DNA of 64,000 nt from contig NZ_CP028922.1 of assembly GCF_003060825.1 (NCBI RefSeq), positions 325,001 to 389,000 of the forward strand. Reading direction: 5' to 3'. The DNA comes from Paenibacillus sp. CAA11 (GTDB lineage Bacteria; Bacillota; Bacilli; Paenibacillales; Paenibacillaceae). Positions 26,186 to 34,889 of the stretch are shown here, piece by piece (the first letter of the stretch is position 1; each line of letters starts with the position of its first letter). The notes below the pieces were generated by a model. It had not been told where the DNA came from, ran no database searches, and saw nothing but the letters and a program-made list of their open reading frames with translations. The translations under genes were made by a program, and so were the position numbers.

Positions 26186-26683
26186 TTAATTAACGCTATA
26201 GGTTGTTACAAAGGAAGGGCGAGGGAAGATGGAGGGTTTCTGCTCGGTCAGCCCGTCCTGGCTATCACGCTTGCGATGTGCATGGCTATATGCCTGAGAG
26301 TTCTGCCAAGCTTCAAAGTCGGCTTCTTCTCTCCATAAGGTAAGAATGACATAGGTATCGCTATTGAGCGGGCGAAGCACGCGAATGGCGATGAAGCCGG
26401 GCTCCTGTTCAACCTTACGAGCCCGGTTCATAAACCGCTGTTCAAAGGTGCTGTGTCCTTCCTCTGTGACAGGGATATTATTCAGAACAGCAAAGCCGGC
26501 TCCAGATAGCGTGCCCACGGCGTCAATGGCCTCATAGTATGCCGGACTGCTTGCAGGCTCAAACTCAAGGGGGGTATTCGATTCAATCAGATGCAGCTTA
26601 TCCTCCGCCCCTCCATAGAGAGTAAGGGATGTGTGAGCCTCTAACTCTTCGGATAACGGTGTGCTTGCCAAGTAGATGTACAT
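26186..26683 (-). CDS. hmoB: Heme-degrading monooxygenase HmoB-like
   Basis: 165-residue antibiotic-biosynthesis-monooxygenase (ABM) family protein. It matches B. subtilis HmoB in length and in blocks I recall: GFAVLNNIPVTEEGHSTFEQ, KVEQEPGFIAIRVLRPLNSD, TYVILTLWREEADFEAWQ and the C-terminal SIFPRPSFVTTY. HmoB opens the heme ring and releases iron. The gene is monocistronic here, with no heme uptake genes nearby and no Fur box that I can see in its short upstream region. AGGAAAGGCAGG precedes the ATG. Confidence 0.87.
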   Translation of the reverse strand: MYIYLASTPLSEELEAHTSLTLYGGAEDKLHLIESNTPLEFEPASSPAYYEAIDAVGTLSGAGFAVLNNIPVTEEGHSTFEQRFMNRARKVEQEPGFIAIRVLRPLNSDTYVILTLWREEADFEAWQNSQAYSHAHRKRDSQDGLTEQKPSIFPRPSFVTTYSVN

Positions 26684-26774
26684 CGTCTATAACCTGCCTT
26701 TCCTGCAATAGATGGTATGGGTCTTGTAGTTGTATTGTAACTAGCCGCCAATCGAAAAACAAACGAAGGGCAGA

Positions 26775-26822
26775 AGAAGAAAAGAGCAGCCCCACAGGTT
26801 ATATCAACCTCTGAAGCTGCCC
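26775..26822 (-). terminator. Terminator of the nucleotidase gene
   Basis: Minus-strand GGCAGCTT ... AGGTT/AACCT ... GGCTGCTC hairpin followed by TTTTCTTCTT, just after the stop at 26838. Confidence 0.65.
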
Positions 26823-26837
26823 CATCTTACTTAGCGA

Positions 26838-29800
26838 TTAGTTTACCTTTTTGATTCTTCCATCAACCTTGGCCTCGATGTTCTTGCCTTCAAATTTCTT
26901 GCCTACATACTCAATGAATGCATCTAGGTCAACTGGACCTGGGGTCCGGTTGGTTCCCTCTGTCAGCTTCGTATAACTGTCACCGCCCGAGGCCATGAAG
27001 TCATTTACAACGATGGTGTAGGTTGCTTTGTCGTCCAGCTTGGAACCGTCTGTTTTCTTCATCTCAACGATACGCTGACCTACAGGCTTGCTGTCATCAT
27101 AGCTGTAGGTGAAGCCGGAAATTTGGCCGATTCTGGTCTTGGAACCTTCCCATTGCTGCTCCATCAATTCCTTCATTTGAGCTCCGGTCAAGGTTAGCTT
27201 GATCAGCACGTTGCCGAAGGGCTCAATGCTGAACATGTTGCCGTAAGTAATGTCACCTTGCGGCAGATCGTTGCGGATTCCGCCAGAGTTCATGAATCCA
27301 AAATCCGCACCCATAGCTTCGCGCATGCTGTCAGCAATCAGGTTGCCCAGTGCGGATTCACCGCTGGCGCTTGCTTCACGGGTAATGGCTGCGGCTGTCT
27401 TACCTACCGGTGCATTCATAACGGGCGCATTCTGTGCCTGGTAATCTGCAACCATCTTCGTAATTTCAGCATCTGGCGTGATGCCTTCCTGCTTTACATT
27501 TACGATTTCCGCTTTTTTGGCTACGACATCCTGTGTGGCACGGTCGATCTCTAGGTCAACGTCGGAGAAGGCTGTGCCGTAAGAATAGGTTTCAATAATA
27601 ATTTTACCGTTCACTACCGTATTCAGTCCGCCATGGTCATGGCCGCCGAAGATGACATCGACTTCAGGGTCCACGCTGTTCGCAAGATCGACAACTTCAC
27701 CGGTTGGTGCTGTGCTGGACCCAGCGAACGGATCATGGGCAAGCACCACGATGGACTTGACGCCTTTGGCTTTCAGCTCGGCTACTGCTTTATTGACGGC
27801 CTCCGTCTGATTGGTAAAGGTGAGTCCTTTGACGCCCGACGGGCTAACGATAGTAGGCGTGATATTGGTGATGACGCCGATAAATCCGATTTTTACGCCG
27901 CCTACTTCCTTGATCACATAAGGGTCCAGGAAAGGTTTGCCGTCAAGCAGAACATTTGCTACGACATAAGGGAAGCTGGCGCCCGCAAAGTCATTACCCG
28001 ATTTAGGGTTCTTACCGCCATGGATTAAGCGCAGCGCTTCTTGCGGGCCTTTATCAAACTCGTGATTTCCTACCGTACCGACAGCGAAGCCGAGACGGTT
28101 CAAGAAATCAATCGTGGGCTCATCCTGAAGGAGGGCGGATACCGGGGAGCTGGCTCCTACGGCATCCCCTGCATGAACGAGCAGGGTGTTCGGATTGGTC
28201 GCTTTGTATTTCTTCAGGTAGGCTGCCAGGTAATCGGCTCCGCCCAGGGTGGAGGTTACCTTACCGCTGGCATCCTTCACTTCTTTCTTATAGTCAAGCT
28301 GACCGTGGAAATCGTTGATCCCGAGAAGCTGTACAGCAATGTTCGTGATCAGCGTATCCACAACTTTGGCCGCCTCGGCGCGTGTAGCCACCGCCTTAGG
28401 CACAAACAGATTTGCTCCGCGCCCGTTCATCACGCCGCGGTCTACAACTACTTGAATATCATCCTTAGCCCAGCTGCTGATGTTTGCACTATCGCCATAA
28501 GAAGCTGTGGTGCTGACCTTGATCTTCTCGCCTGCTTTGTAATCCAGTGCACGCTTGGCGAGAACAGCCATCTCCTCACGGGTAATCGGCTGATTAGGTG
28601 CAAATTGACTCTTGCTTACACCGGAAATCAGACCATTCGAGGCTGCGGCTTCAACCGCCTTGGCGTACCAGCTGGATGCCGGCACGTCTGTAAAGGCTGC
28701 CTTGCCGTTAGATTTAAGATCCAGCGCCTTCACCAGCAGGCTGGCGAATTCCGCGCGAGTGATCGTGCCGCTCGGGTCGAATTGTTCAGCTGTTTTGCCT
28801 GAAGCGATATGCTTGTCTGCAAGGTCAGTAATGTAGCTATGAGCCCAGTGGGATGCAGAGACATCTTTGAACTGAGCGGAAGCAGCTGGGGTTGTCTTAG
28901 TTGGAGCAGGAGTAGGAGCCGGTTCGGACGGCTTAGCAGGTTCGCTTGGCTGAGCCGGTGCTGCCGCTCCTGCCGCTGCCGGCGATTTGCTCAGATCCAG
29001 CTTGAAAATTCCGAAGCCCTTATCGTCGGTTTTGCCTGTATAAGTAATATTGTTCGTTTGCTTGGCGTACGCTTCCGCTTTCGGTGAAGATGTGAACGTT
29101 ACATTCACGTCCCCACTAATCGGAGCGATGGACCAGTTGTTGTCTGCAGTCGGATTAATCTCCTTGTTGGCAGAGATATAATCCATGAGAATTTGGCGGT
29201 TCTCATCCGGCCCGTCAATGACATAGGTGCTGCCTTTGACACCCGGGAAGTTGCCGCCGCCGCTTGCGCGGTAATTGTTCGTAGCGATGATAAAGTCCTG
29301 ATTCGGATCAACCGGCTTACCGTTATACTGCAAATTGATGATCCGGCTTGCGCTGGCATCGTTCACAGTGCCGTCGGCCTTGTATTTCGCCGGCTTGGTG
29401 ACATCGATCTGATAGGTTACGCCGTCAATAACATCAAAATTATAGACCGGGAAGGCGGCATTCAATAGAGGCTGCTCTTCCTTCTTACTTGGATCAATCT
29501 GATTGAACTTGGCCGCAGTCATTTCGAGCCATTCCTTCACCGTTGAGCCCTTAACGAGGATAGCCTTCAGGGTATTGTCATACAGATAAAGGTCTCCGGC
29601 ACTCTTGATGGCCAGCGGCCCCTTGGCAATATCCGTATACTCTTCCGGACCATTACGGCCCGCTTTGAATGGAGCGCCTACGGACAGGATCGGGGTATTC
29701 GCATATTGCGGGAGATTTTTCTTCACATAATCCGCGACGTATTCCTTCTGCGCGTTGGTTACGATCTGAACGGAAGGGTCGTCCTGCACCAGTGCGAAGT

Positions 29801-31013
29801 AGCTGTGAATCGGCGCGGTTGTCGTTCCGATGGGGCTGTTCGTGTACTTAATGGTAGCTTCATGGCTTGATTTCACGGCTTCCGCAATCGCTGGATCAGG
29901 ATCAGCCAGTGATTTCTTAGCTGCAGTGTCGTAGATCGCCTTGGTGGACGACTTGGAGGCTGCAACCTTCCATTTTCCGTTCTCTTTCTCCAAGGTAAGA
30001 TCAATGATGCCCAAGTTGCTGCCGCCGTAGCCTGCTTGAACAGCCGGAACGCCGTTGATGGTTCCTTTTGCGTTATCTACAGCAGGGTTAACCTTACCGG
30101 AAGCATCCTTGAACAGAGCATCCAGGGATTTATCATCATTCGTAGGGAAGACCTTGTGGGTATGGGAGAAGGTAATGGCATCTATGCCGGGCACCTTGCT
30201 CAGCGGCAGGATCACGTCTTCATCCATAACGCCTGCTTTGGCATTCCCATTAAAGCCGGAATGTGCCATCACGATGACAACATCAGCACCCTTGCTCTTG
30301 ATCTCAGGAACAAACTTCTCTGCAGTGGTCACAAGATCCTTGGTGATGACCTTGCCTTCCAGATTGGCTTTGTCCCATTCGGTAATTTGCGGAGCTACAA
30401 GGCCGAGCACGCCAATCTTGAGCGTCTGCTCTTGGCCGGCTTCATCTTTATAGGTTTTCGTAAGAATTTGATAAGGCTGATAGCGATTTACATCGTTGTC
30501 CGGATTGTTATCTTTGTCGTCAACATAGATGTTTGCATTCACATAAGGGAACTTCGCGCCTTTGATGACTTGATCAAGATATTCCAGGCCGTAGTTGAAT
30601 TCGTGATTGCCGAAGGTAGCGATATCATAACCCATGATATTCATGGCTTGGTATACCGGATGAACCTCCGTTCCCTTCAGAGGGTTAATCAGAGCCTCAT
30701 AGGTTCCAAGCGGTGTTCCCTGGATCAGGTCGCCGTTATCGACAAGCAGCGTATTGGGGACTTCTTGTCTGGCTTCCTTAACCAGTGTGGCAGTTCGGGT
30801 AAGGCCTACAGTAGGTGCATCGGCGCTCTTGTAATAATCGTAGGACATGATGTTGGTATGAATGTCCGTGGTCTCCATGATTCTCAGCTTAAGGGAAGCT
30901 TGGTCTGCAGATGCAGCTGAAGCCAATGCTCCGCTAAATGGCATAACCAGAAGGCTGAAAGTCAAGGAGGTTATTACAGCTTTACTTAGTTGTTTCCTGA
31001 ACCCTTTCCTCAC
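26838..31013 (-). CDS. SLH-anchored bifunctional cyclic-nucleotide phosphodiesterase/5'-nucleotidase, YfkN-like
   Basis: About 1391-residue surface enzyme for scavenging phosphate and nucleosides from extracellular nucleotides. It has a signal peptide, then metallophosphoesterase 1 (about 40-330; METTDIHTNIMSYDYY, LVDNGDLIQG, TFGNHEFNYG, VIVMAHSGFNG), 5'-nucleotidase C-domain 1 (about 390-620), a Pro/Ala-rich linker, three SLH repeats (about 715-890), metallophosphoesterase 2 (about 900-1130; LGINDFHGQLD, VGNHEFDKGP, FGGHDHGG) and C-domain 2 (about 1170-1385; FMNSGGIRNDLPQG). The SLH block sits between the two catalytic halves rather than at an end. I choose GTG at 31013 (AGAGGA 12 bases upstream); TTG at 31025 touches that site. 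A possible PhoP box lies just upstream. Confidence 0.9.
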   Translation of the reverse strand: MRKGFRKQLSKAVITSLTFSLLVMPFSGALASAASADQASLKLRIMETTDIHTNIMSYDYYKSADAPTVGLTRTATLVKEARQEVPNTLLVDNGDLIQGTPLGTYEALINPLKGTEVHPVYQAMNIMGYDIATFGNHEFNYGLEYLDQVIKGAKFPYVNANIYVDDKDNNPDNDVNRYQPYQILTKTYKDEAGQEQTLKIGVLGLVAPQITEWDKANLEGKVITKDLVTTAEKFVPEIKSKGADVVIVMAHSGFNGNAKAGVMDEDVILPLSKVPGIDAITFSHTHKVFPTNDDKSLDALFKDASGKVNPAVDNAKGTINGVPAVQAGYGGSNLGIIDLTLEKENGKWKVAASKSSTKAIYDTAAKKSLADPDPAIAEAVKSSHEATIKYTNSPIGTTTAPIHSYFALVQDDPSVQIVTNAQKEYVADYVKKNLPQYANTPILSVGAPFKAGRNGPEEYTDIAKGPLAIKSAGDLYLYDNTLKAILVKGSTVKEWLEMTAAKFNQIDPSKKEEQPLLNAAFPVYNFDVIDGVTYQIDVTKPAKYKADGTVNDASASRIINLQYNGKPVDPNQDFIIATNNYRASGGGNFPGVKGSTYVIDGPDENRQILMDYISANKEINPTADNNWSIAPISGDVNVTFTSSPKAEAYAKQTNNITYTGKTDDKGFGIFKLDLSKSPAAAGAAAPAQPSEPAKPSEPAPTPAPTKTTPAASAQFKDVSASHWAHSYITDLADKHIASGKTAEQFDPSGTITRAEFASLLVKALDLKSNGKAAFTDVPASSWYAKAVEAAASNGLISGVSKSQFAPNQPITREEMAVLAKRALDYKAGEKIKVSTTASYGDSANISSWAKDDIQVVVDRGVMNGRGANLFVPKAVATRAEAAKVVDTLITNIAVQLLGINDFHGQLDYKKEVKDASGKVTSTLGGADYLAAYLKKYKATNPNTLLVHAGDAVGASSPVSALLQDEPTIDFLNRLGFAVGTVGNHEFDKGPQEALRLIHGGKNPKSGNDFAGASFPYVVANVLLDGKPFLDPYVIKEVGGVKIGFIGVITNITPTIVSPSGVKGLTFTNQTEAVNKAVAELKAKGVKSIVVLAHDPFAGSSTAPTGEVVDLANSVDPEVDVIFGGHDHGGLNTVVNGKIIIETYSYGTAFSDVDLEIDRATQDVVAKKAEIVNVKQEGITPDAEITKMVADYQAQNAPVMNAPVGKTAAAITREASASGESALGNLIADSMREAMGADFGFMNSGGIRNDLPQGDITYGNMFSIEPFGNVLIKLTLTGAQMKELMEQQWEGSKTRIGQISGFTYSYDDSKPVGQRIVEMKKTDGSKLDDKATYTIVVNDFMASGGDSYTKLTEGTNRTPGPVDLDAFIEYVGKKFEGKNIEAKVDGRIKKVN

Positions 31014-31033
31014 GAAAAAACTCAATCCTCTCC

Positions 31034-31059
31034 ATGTAATTTTATGTAAATCGATTTAA
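31034..31059 (-). promoter_or_regulatory. Three direct repeats upstream of the nucleotidase, candidate PhoP box
   Basis: On the minus strand TTAAAT, TTACAT and TTACAT recur with an exact 10-base period (N4 spacers). PhoP boxes are direct repeats of TT(A/T/C)ACA-like hexamers spaced by 4-6 bases. The match is imperfect, but phosphate control fits a nucleotidase. Confidence 0.35.
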
Positions 31060-31322
31060 CTACCTTACTATCATATAGGAGATTGAGAGAAATATATAGG
31101 CTTTTTCATAATAATGTTCATAAAAATGAGAGTTGTAAGCGATTTCTAGTAAATATATCGCATTAAAATTCACCAAAACACGAACGTTATACGCTATAGG
31201 TCATGGGAATGTAGAGTTATTTTTCTGGTAAAAAGGAACTAGAAATGAGTCCTTTGGGCAGGGAGGAAATTGGGATCCCTTCCCGATCGCTAAGGGAGGA
31301 AGAAATTTTTTTCCTTGCTTAA
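31060..31322. other. Divergent intergenic region
   Basis: AT-rich region between the divergent nucleotidase and repeat-protein genes. No gene or RNA recognised. Confidence 0.35.
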
Positions 31323-31349
31323 GGAAACTTTTCCCTGGGAACGCGCGTC
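31323..31349 (+). promoter_or_regulatory. ECF sigma factor-type promoter
   Basis: GGAAAC (31323-31328), 17 bases, CGTC (31346-31349), the pattern of SigM/SigX/SigW-group promoters, about 45 bases before the start of the repeat protein. It suggests envelope-stress control. Confidence 0.4.
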
Positions 31350-31394
31350 TAGTTTAGCGAGATAATCTCACGAACCCTTTGGGAGGATGACAAA

Positions 31395-34300
31395 GTGAAA
31401 AAACTATGGATCGCCCTGACGGCGGGCGTAATGATGTGTTCGGTCCCTTTTCCGACACCAACACATGCCGCAACGAGTAAGAAGAGCATTGCCATTTATA
31501 TTGATGGAGTGAAGCTGGCAACGGATCAGCCTCCGGTTGCTGTGCAGGGGCGCACCCTGCTCCCGTTCAGAGCGATATTTGAAGCGCTGGGCGCACAGGT
31601 GAACTGGGATCAGCGCACGAACACCGTATCCGGCTATAAGGCAGGAAAGTCAGTATCACTAAAGTTGGGCTCGAAGACCGCCAGCATTGACGGACAGAAG
31701 GTAAGCCTGGATGTACCTGCTCAGGCGCAGCGGGGCCGCACGCTGGTTCCGGTTCGCTTTGTTAGCGAGGCGTTAGGACAGGGAGTAGACTGGAATCCAG
31801 CTACGCAGACGGTAACCATCACTTCTTCTACTGTAGATGAAGGAATTACTGCAGCTTCCTATGTGAGTGCAAGAACTATAGGAAATAGTGGGGATGGACG
31901 TGACATTCAGGTCGGCTTTGCTAGAGTAAGCAATGAAAGACCGATCGCGCAGTACCGGGTGCTGATGGTGAAGACGAGTAAAGCTTCTTCCTTTACGTTA
32001 GCTGACGCTAAGGCTGTACCTAGCGGAAGATACACGGTTACTTATCCGAAGGGAAGCGATCAGACCGTGAATTTGACTGCCCAAACCCAGGATACGGATG
32101 GAGAAGTGCTGCGGTCGAACCAGAGCTATACGGCTTTTGTGCTGAGTGTGGGCTCTAGCTCAAACCAGTATGCGCTGTCCAGCGGTTCTCCGTCTGTGGC
32201 GCCGAACTCTGGCAACTCGGTGGCTGCAGCTACGAATATAAGAGCTATGGATACGGCCGATTATGGAGATGGCCGTGACTTAACGGTGAGCTTCACCAAG
32301 GCTTCGACAGAGAGCGATATCAGTGGATACCGGGTAATGGTCGTGAAGACCAAGGATGCCGGTAAATTCGATTTGGCTGCCGCCAATGCGGTATCTTCTT
32401 CGAACTGGACTTCGGTTTCGAAGAACGGAACGACCTTATCCACGGTGCTATCCTCTTCTTCCCGCGATACTTCCGGTGAGCTGATTAAGAACGGGGTGCC
32501 TTATACCGTGTTCGTGCTGTCCGTCAGCAATTCGAATACGGTCGCCAATAAGTTGTCGGCGGGCTCGTCTTCGATTACTTTAGGATATGGCTCTGGCTAC
32601 TTAGCCGCTCCTGTCATCACGTCGGTTAGTGATGTCAGCGATTATGGAGATGGGCGTGATCTAAGAGTGAGCTTTAACAGATCCTCGGACGAATCACGCA
32701 TTGGCTCGTACCGCATCATGGTTGTCAAAGAAAGGGATGCGGGCAGCTTCAGCTTGTCTTCGGCGAATAATGTATCCAGCTACAATTATACGGTCGTCGG
32801 CAAGACAGGATATAATATCAGCCAGGTTCTATCCTCTTCGGCTAGAGATGTGAACGGGGATTATATCCGCAGCGGCATCAGCTACCGGGTATTTGTCCTG
32901 GCGGTTGGTGACTCTTGGCAGGGCACAAATGTACTGTCTGCTCCATCGAACTCGATTACGCTGTACAGTAACACAAATGTTGGGGCGCCTAGCAATGTGA
33001 ATGTATCGGACATCAGCGATTACGGGGATGGCCGCGACCTGCAAGTGGCCTTCACCCGGGCGGCGAATGAATCGTATGTAAGTTCCTATCGCATTATGGT
33101 TGTTAAATCGTCAAGGGCCGGCAGCTTTAATCTATCCGAGGCTAACTATGTATCCAGCTATAATTACACATCCGTCTCAACGACAGGTTATAACCAGAGC
33201 AAGGTCTTGTCGGCAGGCGCGAGGGATGTTGACGGTGATTTAATTCGAAGTGGCGTAAGCTACCGAGTATTCGTCATGTCCGTGGCCTCGAACAGCTATA
33301 CGGCCAGCAATGCGCTCTCTTCGCCTTCTGGATCAATCGTACTGTCGAATCAGGTTAACATACCGGCAGCTTCGAATGTAAAAGCGGCGGATGTTGCTGA
33401 TTATGGAGATGGCCGTGATCTCAAGGTTGCGTTCGATCGGGCTTCCAATGAGTCGAATATCGGAAATTACCGGGTTATGGTCGTGAAGGCTTCGAATGCC
33501 GGAAGTTTTAACCTGTCCGTAGCTACTGGAGTCTCCAGCTATAATTATACGCTTGTCAATAAGAACACCAATAATCTGACGCTCACTCAAAATACGAGGG
33601 ATGTCGATGGGGACATGATCCGCAGTGGGGAAAGCTACCGGGTGTTTGTGCTGTCGGTGGGAATCGGCAGTTCGTCAGGGACTTACGCACTGTCCTCTCC
33701 TTCTAACGTTGTTCAGCTTGCAGCGAACCAGACGATGCCTGCGACCAATGTAACAGCGAATCTGGCTGGGAACGGCAAGGCGGTTACAGACATTCAAGTA
33801 GGGTTTGCACGTGCTGTAAATGAAGACAATATTTTAGAATACCGCTTGATGTTAGTCCCGGATTATAACTGGAATTCATTCAACCTGGATGCGGCGAATA
33901 GAGTGCCAGCCGGCAGCTATATCCAAGTCTCCAGAGGAAATGATTACAATAGTTCGCTGGACGCCTCCGCTAAGGATGTTAACGGCCAGCCTATCACTGC
34001 GGGAACCAGCTATAGAGCCTATGTATTGTCTGTTGCTAAGGCTAACGGGGCTTCGAACACCCTGTCTGCGCCTTCTTCCGGATCTGTTCTGCTGCCGGTT
34101 CCTCAGCAGCAGGCGCCTGTAGAGGTTCAAGCGGTGACGAATGTAGGAACTTCGGCTAATGCGAATAAGATCTCCGTAACCTTTACAGCGCCGCAGGATA
34201 CGAGAGGAATCACCAGTTACAAGGTATTTGTTGTTCCTGTGACGCAGGATGGCAACTGGGACGTGAAGCAGGCGAAAGAAGCTGCGCAGCTGCAGCTGGG

Positions 34301-34460
34301 TGCGAATAGTACCGAATTAACCGAGCAGCAAGCAGATATCCAGAACGCACCGCTCAAGAAGGGAGAGGCTTACAAGGTATATATTCAATCCGTGGCTGAT
34401 GGGCAAAACACGGTGAGCAAGCTGTCCTCTGCTTCTCCAGTAGTATCGATCCAGCAATAA
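31395..34460 (+). CDS. Secreted protein with copper-amine-oxidase N-terminal domain and seven related modules
   Basis: 1021 residues, GTG start after GGGAGGATGACAAA. A signal peptide (about 1-25) is followed by a copper-amine-oxidase-like N1 domain (about 30-150; VQGRTLLPFRAIFEALGAQV, GRTLVPVRFVSEALGQGVDW) that in Firmicutes usually acts as an envelope module, not an oxidase. The rest is a tandem array of about 120-residue modules (near residues 155, 280, 405, 530, 655, 780 and 905). Modules 2-5 are closest, each with DYGDGRDL, a YR-(I/V)-MVVK strand, an (A/S)RDVDGD-like turn and SYRVFVLSV. Modules 6 and 7 are divergent. The closing strand looks fibronectin-III-like. A strong terminator follows. 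Probably an adhesive or matrix protein; no enzyme motif is seen. Confidence 0.8.
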   Translation: MKKLWIALTAGVMMCSVPFPTPTHAATSKKSIAIYIDGVKLATDQPPVAVQGRTLLPFRAIFEALGAQVNWDQRTNTVSGYKAGKSVSLKLGSKTASIDGQKVSLDVPAQAQRGRTLVPVRFVSEALGQGVDWNPATQTVTITSSTVDEGITAASYVSARTIGNSGDGRDIQVGFARVSNERPIAQYRVLMVKTSKASSFTLADAKAVPSGRYTVTYPKGSDQTVNLTAQTQDTDGEVLRSNQSYTAFVLSVGSSSNQYALSSGSPSVAPNSGNSVAAATNIRAMDTADYGDGRDLTVSFTKASTESDISGYRVMVVKTKDAGKFDLAAANAVSSSNWTSVSKNGTTLSTVLSSSSRDTSGELIKNGVPYTVFVLSVSNSNTVANKLSAGSSSITLGYGSGYLAAPVITSVSDVSDYGDGRDLRVSFNRSSDESRIGSYRIMVVKERDAGSFSLSSANNVSSYNYTVVGKTGYNISQVLSSSARDVNGDYIRSGISYRVFVLAVGDSWQGTNVLSAPSNSITLYSNTNVGAPSNVNVSDISDYGDGRDLQVAFTRAANESYVSSYRIMVVKSSRAGSFNLSEANYVSSYNYTSVSTTGYNQSKVLSAGARDVDGDLIRSGVSYRVFVMSVASNSYTASNALSSPSGSIVLSNQVNIPAASNVKAADVADYGDGRDLKVAFDRASNESNIGNYRVMVVKASNAGSFNLSVATGVSSYNYTLVNKNTNNLTLTQNTRDVDGDMIRSGESYRVFVLSVGIGSSSGTYALSSPSNVVQLAANQTMPATNVTANLAGNGKAVTDIQVGFARAVNEDNILEYRLMLVPDYNWNSFNLDAANRVPAGSYIQVSRGNDYNSSLDASAKDVNGQPITAGTSYRAYVLSVAKANGASNTLSAPSSGSVLLPVPQQQAPVEVQAVTNVGTSANANKISVTFTAPQDTRGITSYKVFVVPVTQDGNWDVKQAKEAAQLQLGANSTELTEQQADIQNAPLKKGEAYKVYIQSVADGQNTVSKLSSASPVVSIQQ

Positions 34461-34477
34461 TAGATATTTATCCGTTT

Positions 34478-34520
34478 AAGAACCGGCAGGATCCCTGATC
34501 CTGCCGGTTCTTCTTTTTTT
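34478..34520 (+). terminator. Terminator of the repeat-protein gene
   Basis: Perfect 16-bp stem AAGAACCGGCAGGATC with a 3-base loop, followed by CTTTTTTT. Confidence 0.93.
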
Positions 34521-34769
34521 ACCTAATAGAGGGTTAACTGAATTGATAAATGACAAAATTCGGCAATTTTCATTATTTCTTCATTAATAAAAGGTACTAA
34601 CTTTTAAAAAGTGTGTTTCAATAGGAGTAGAAGTGATTAATAGGATATATGTACTAAAAATTTATGCAGAAAGGAATTGAAACTAGGTCATAATGACTGT
34701 TATTTGTGTCTTGGATTTCATTATTACAGAGAGGAAGGATAACAAAGAACTATTGTCAGTATTTCAATT
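34521..34769. other. AT-rich intergenic region
   Basis: No gene or RNA recognised between the terminator and the dispersed repeat. It presumably holds the promoter of the chemoreceptor at 34890. Confidence 0.35.
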
Positions 34770-34862
34770 TATATAGAATGAACTAAAGAAATGAACGTTA
34801 TAGGACCGTATTAGGCCGTAATAACAGAAAATTCAATGTAAAACTTTAGTTCAATCTATTTA
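34770..34862 (+). repeat. Dispersed intergenic repeat, copy 2 (complete)
   Basis: Left arm TATATAGAATGAACTAAAG and right arm CTTTAGTTCAATCTATTTA form terminal inverted repeats around a core (GTTATAGGACCGTATTAGGC, then TTCAATGTAAAAC) shared with the other copies. About 93 bases, MITE-like. Confidence 0.75.
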
Positions 34863-34889
34863 AACAGAGAAATTACAGGATAGAGGGTT

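Noticed and set aside
30036..30920. 294-codon plus-strand open frame
   Set aside because: It is antisense to the first catalytic half of the nucleotidase.
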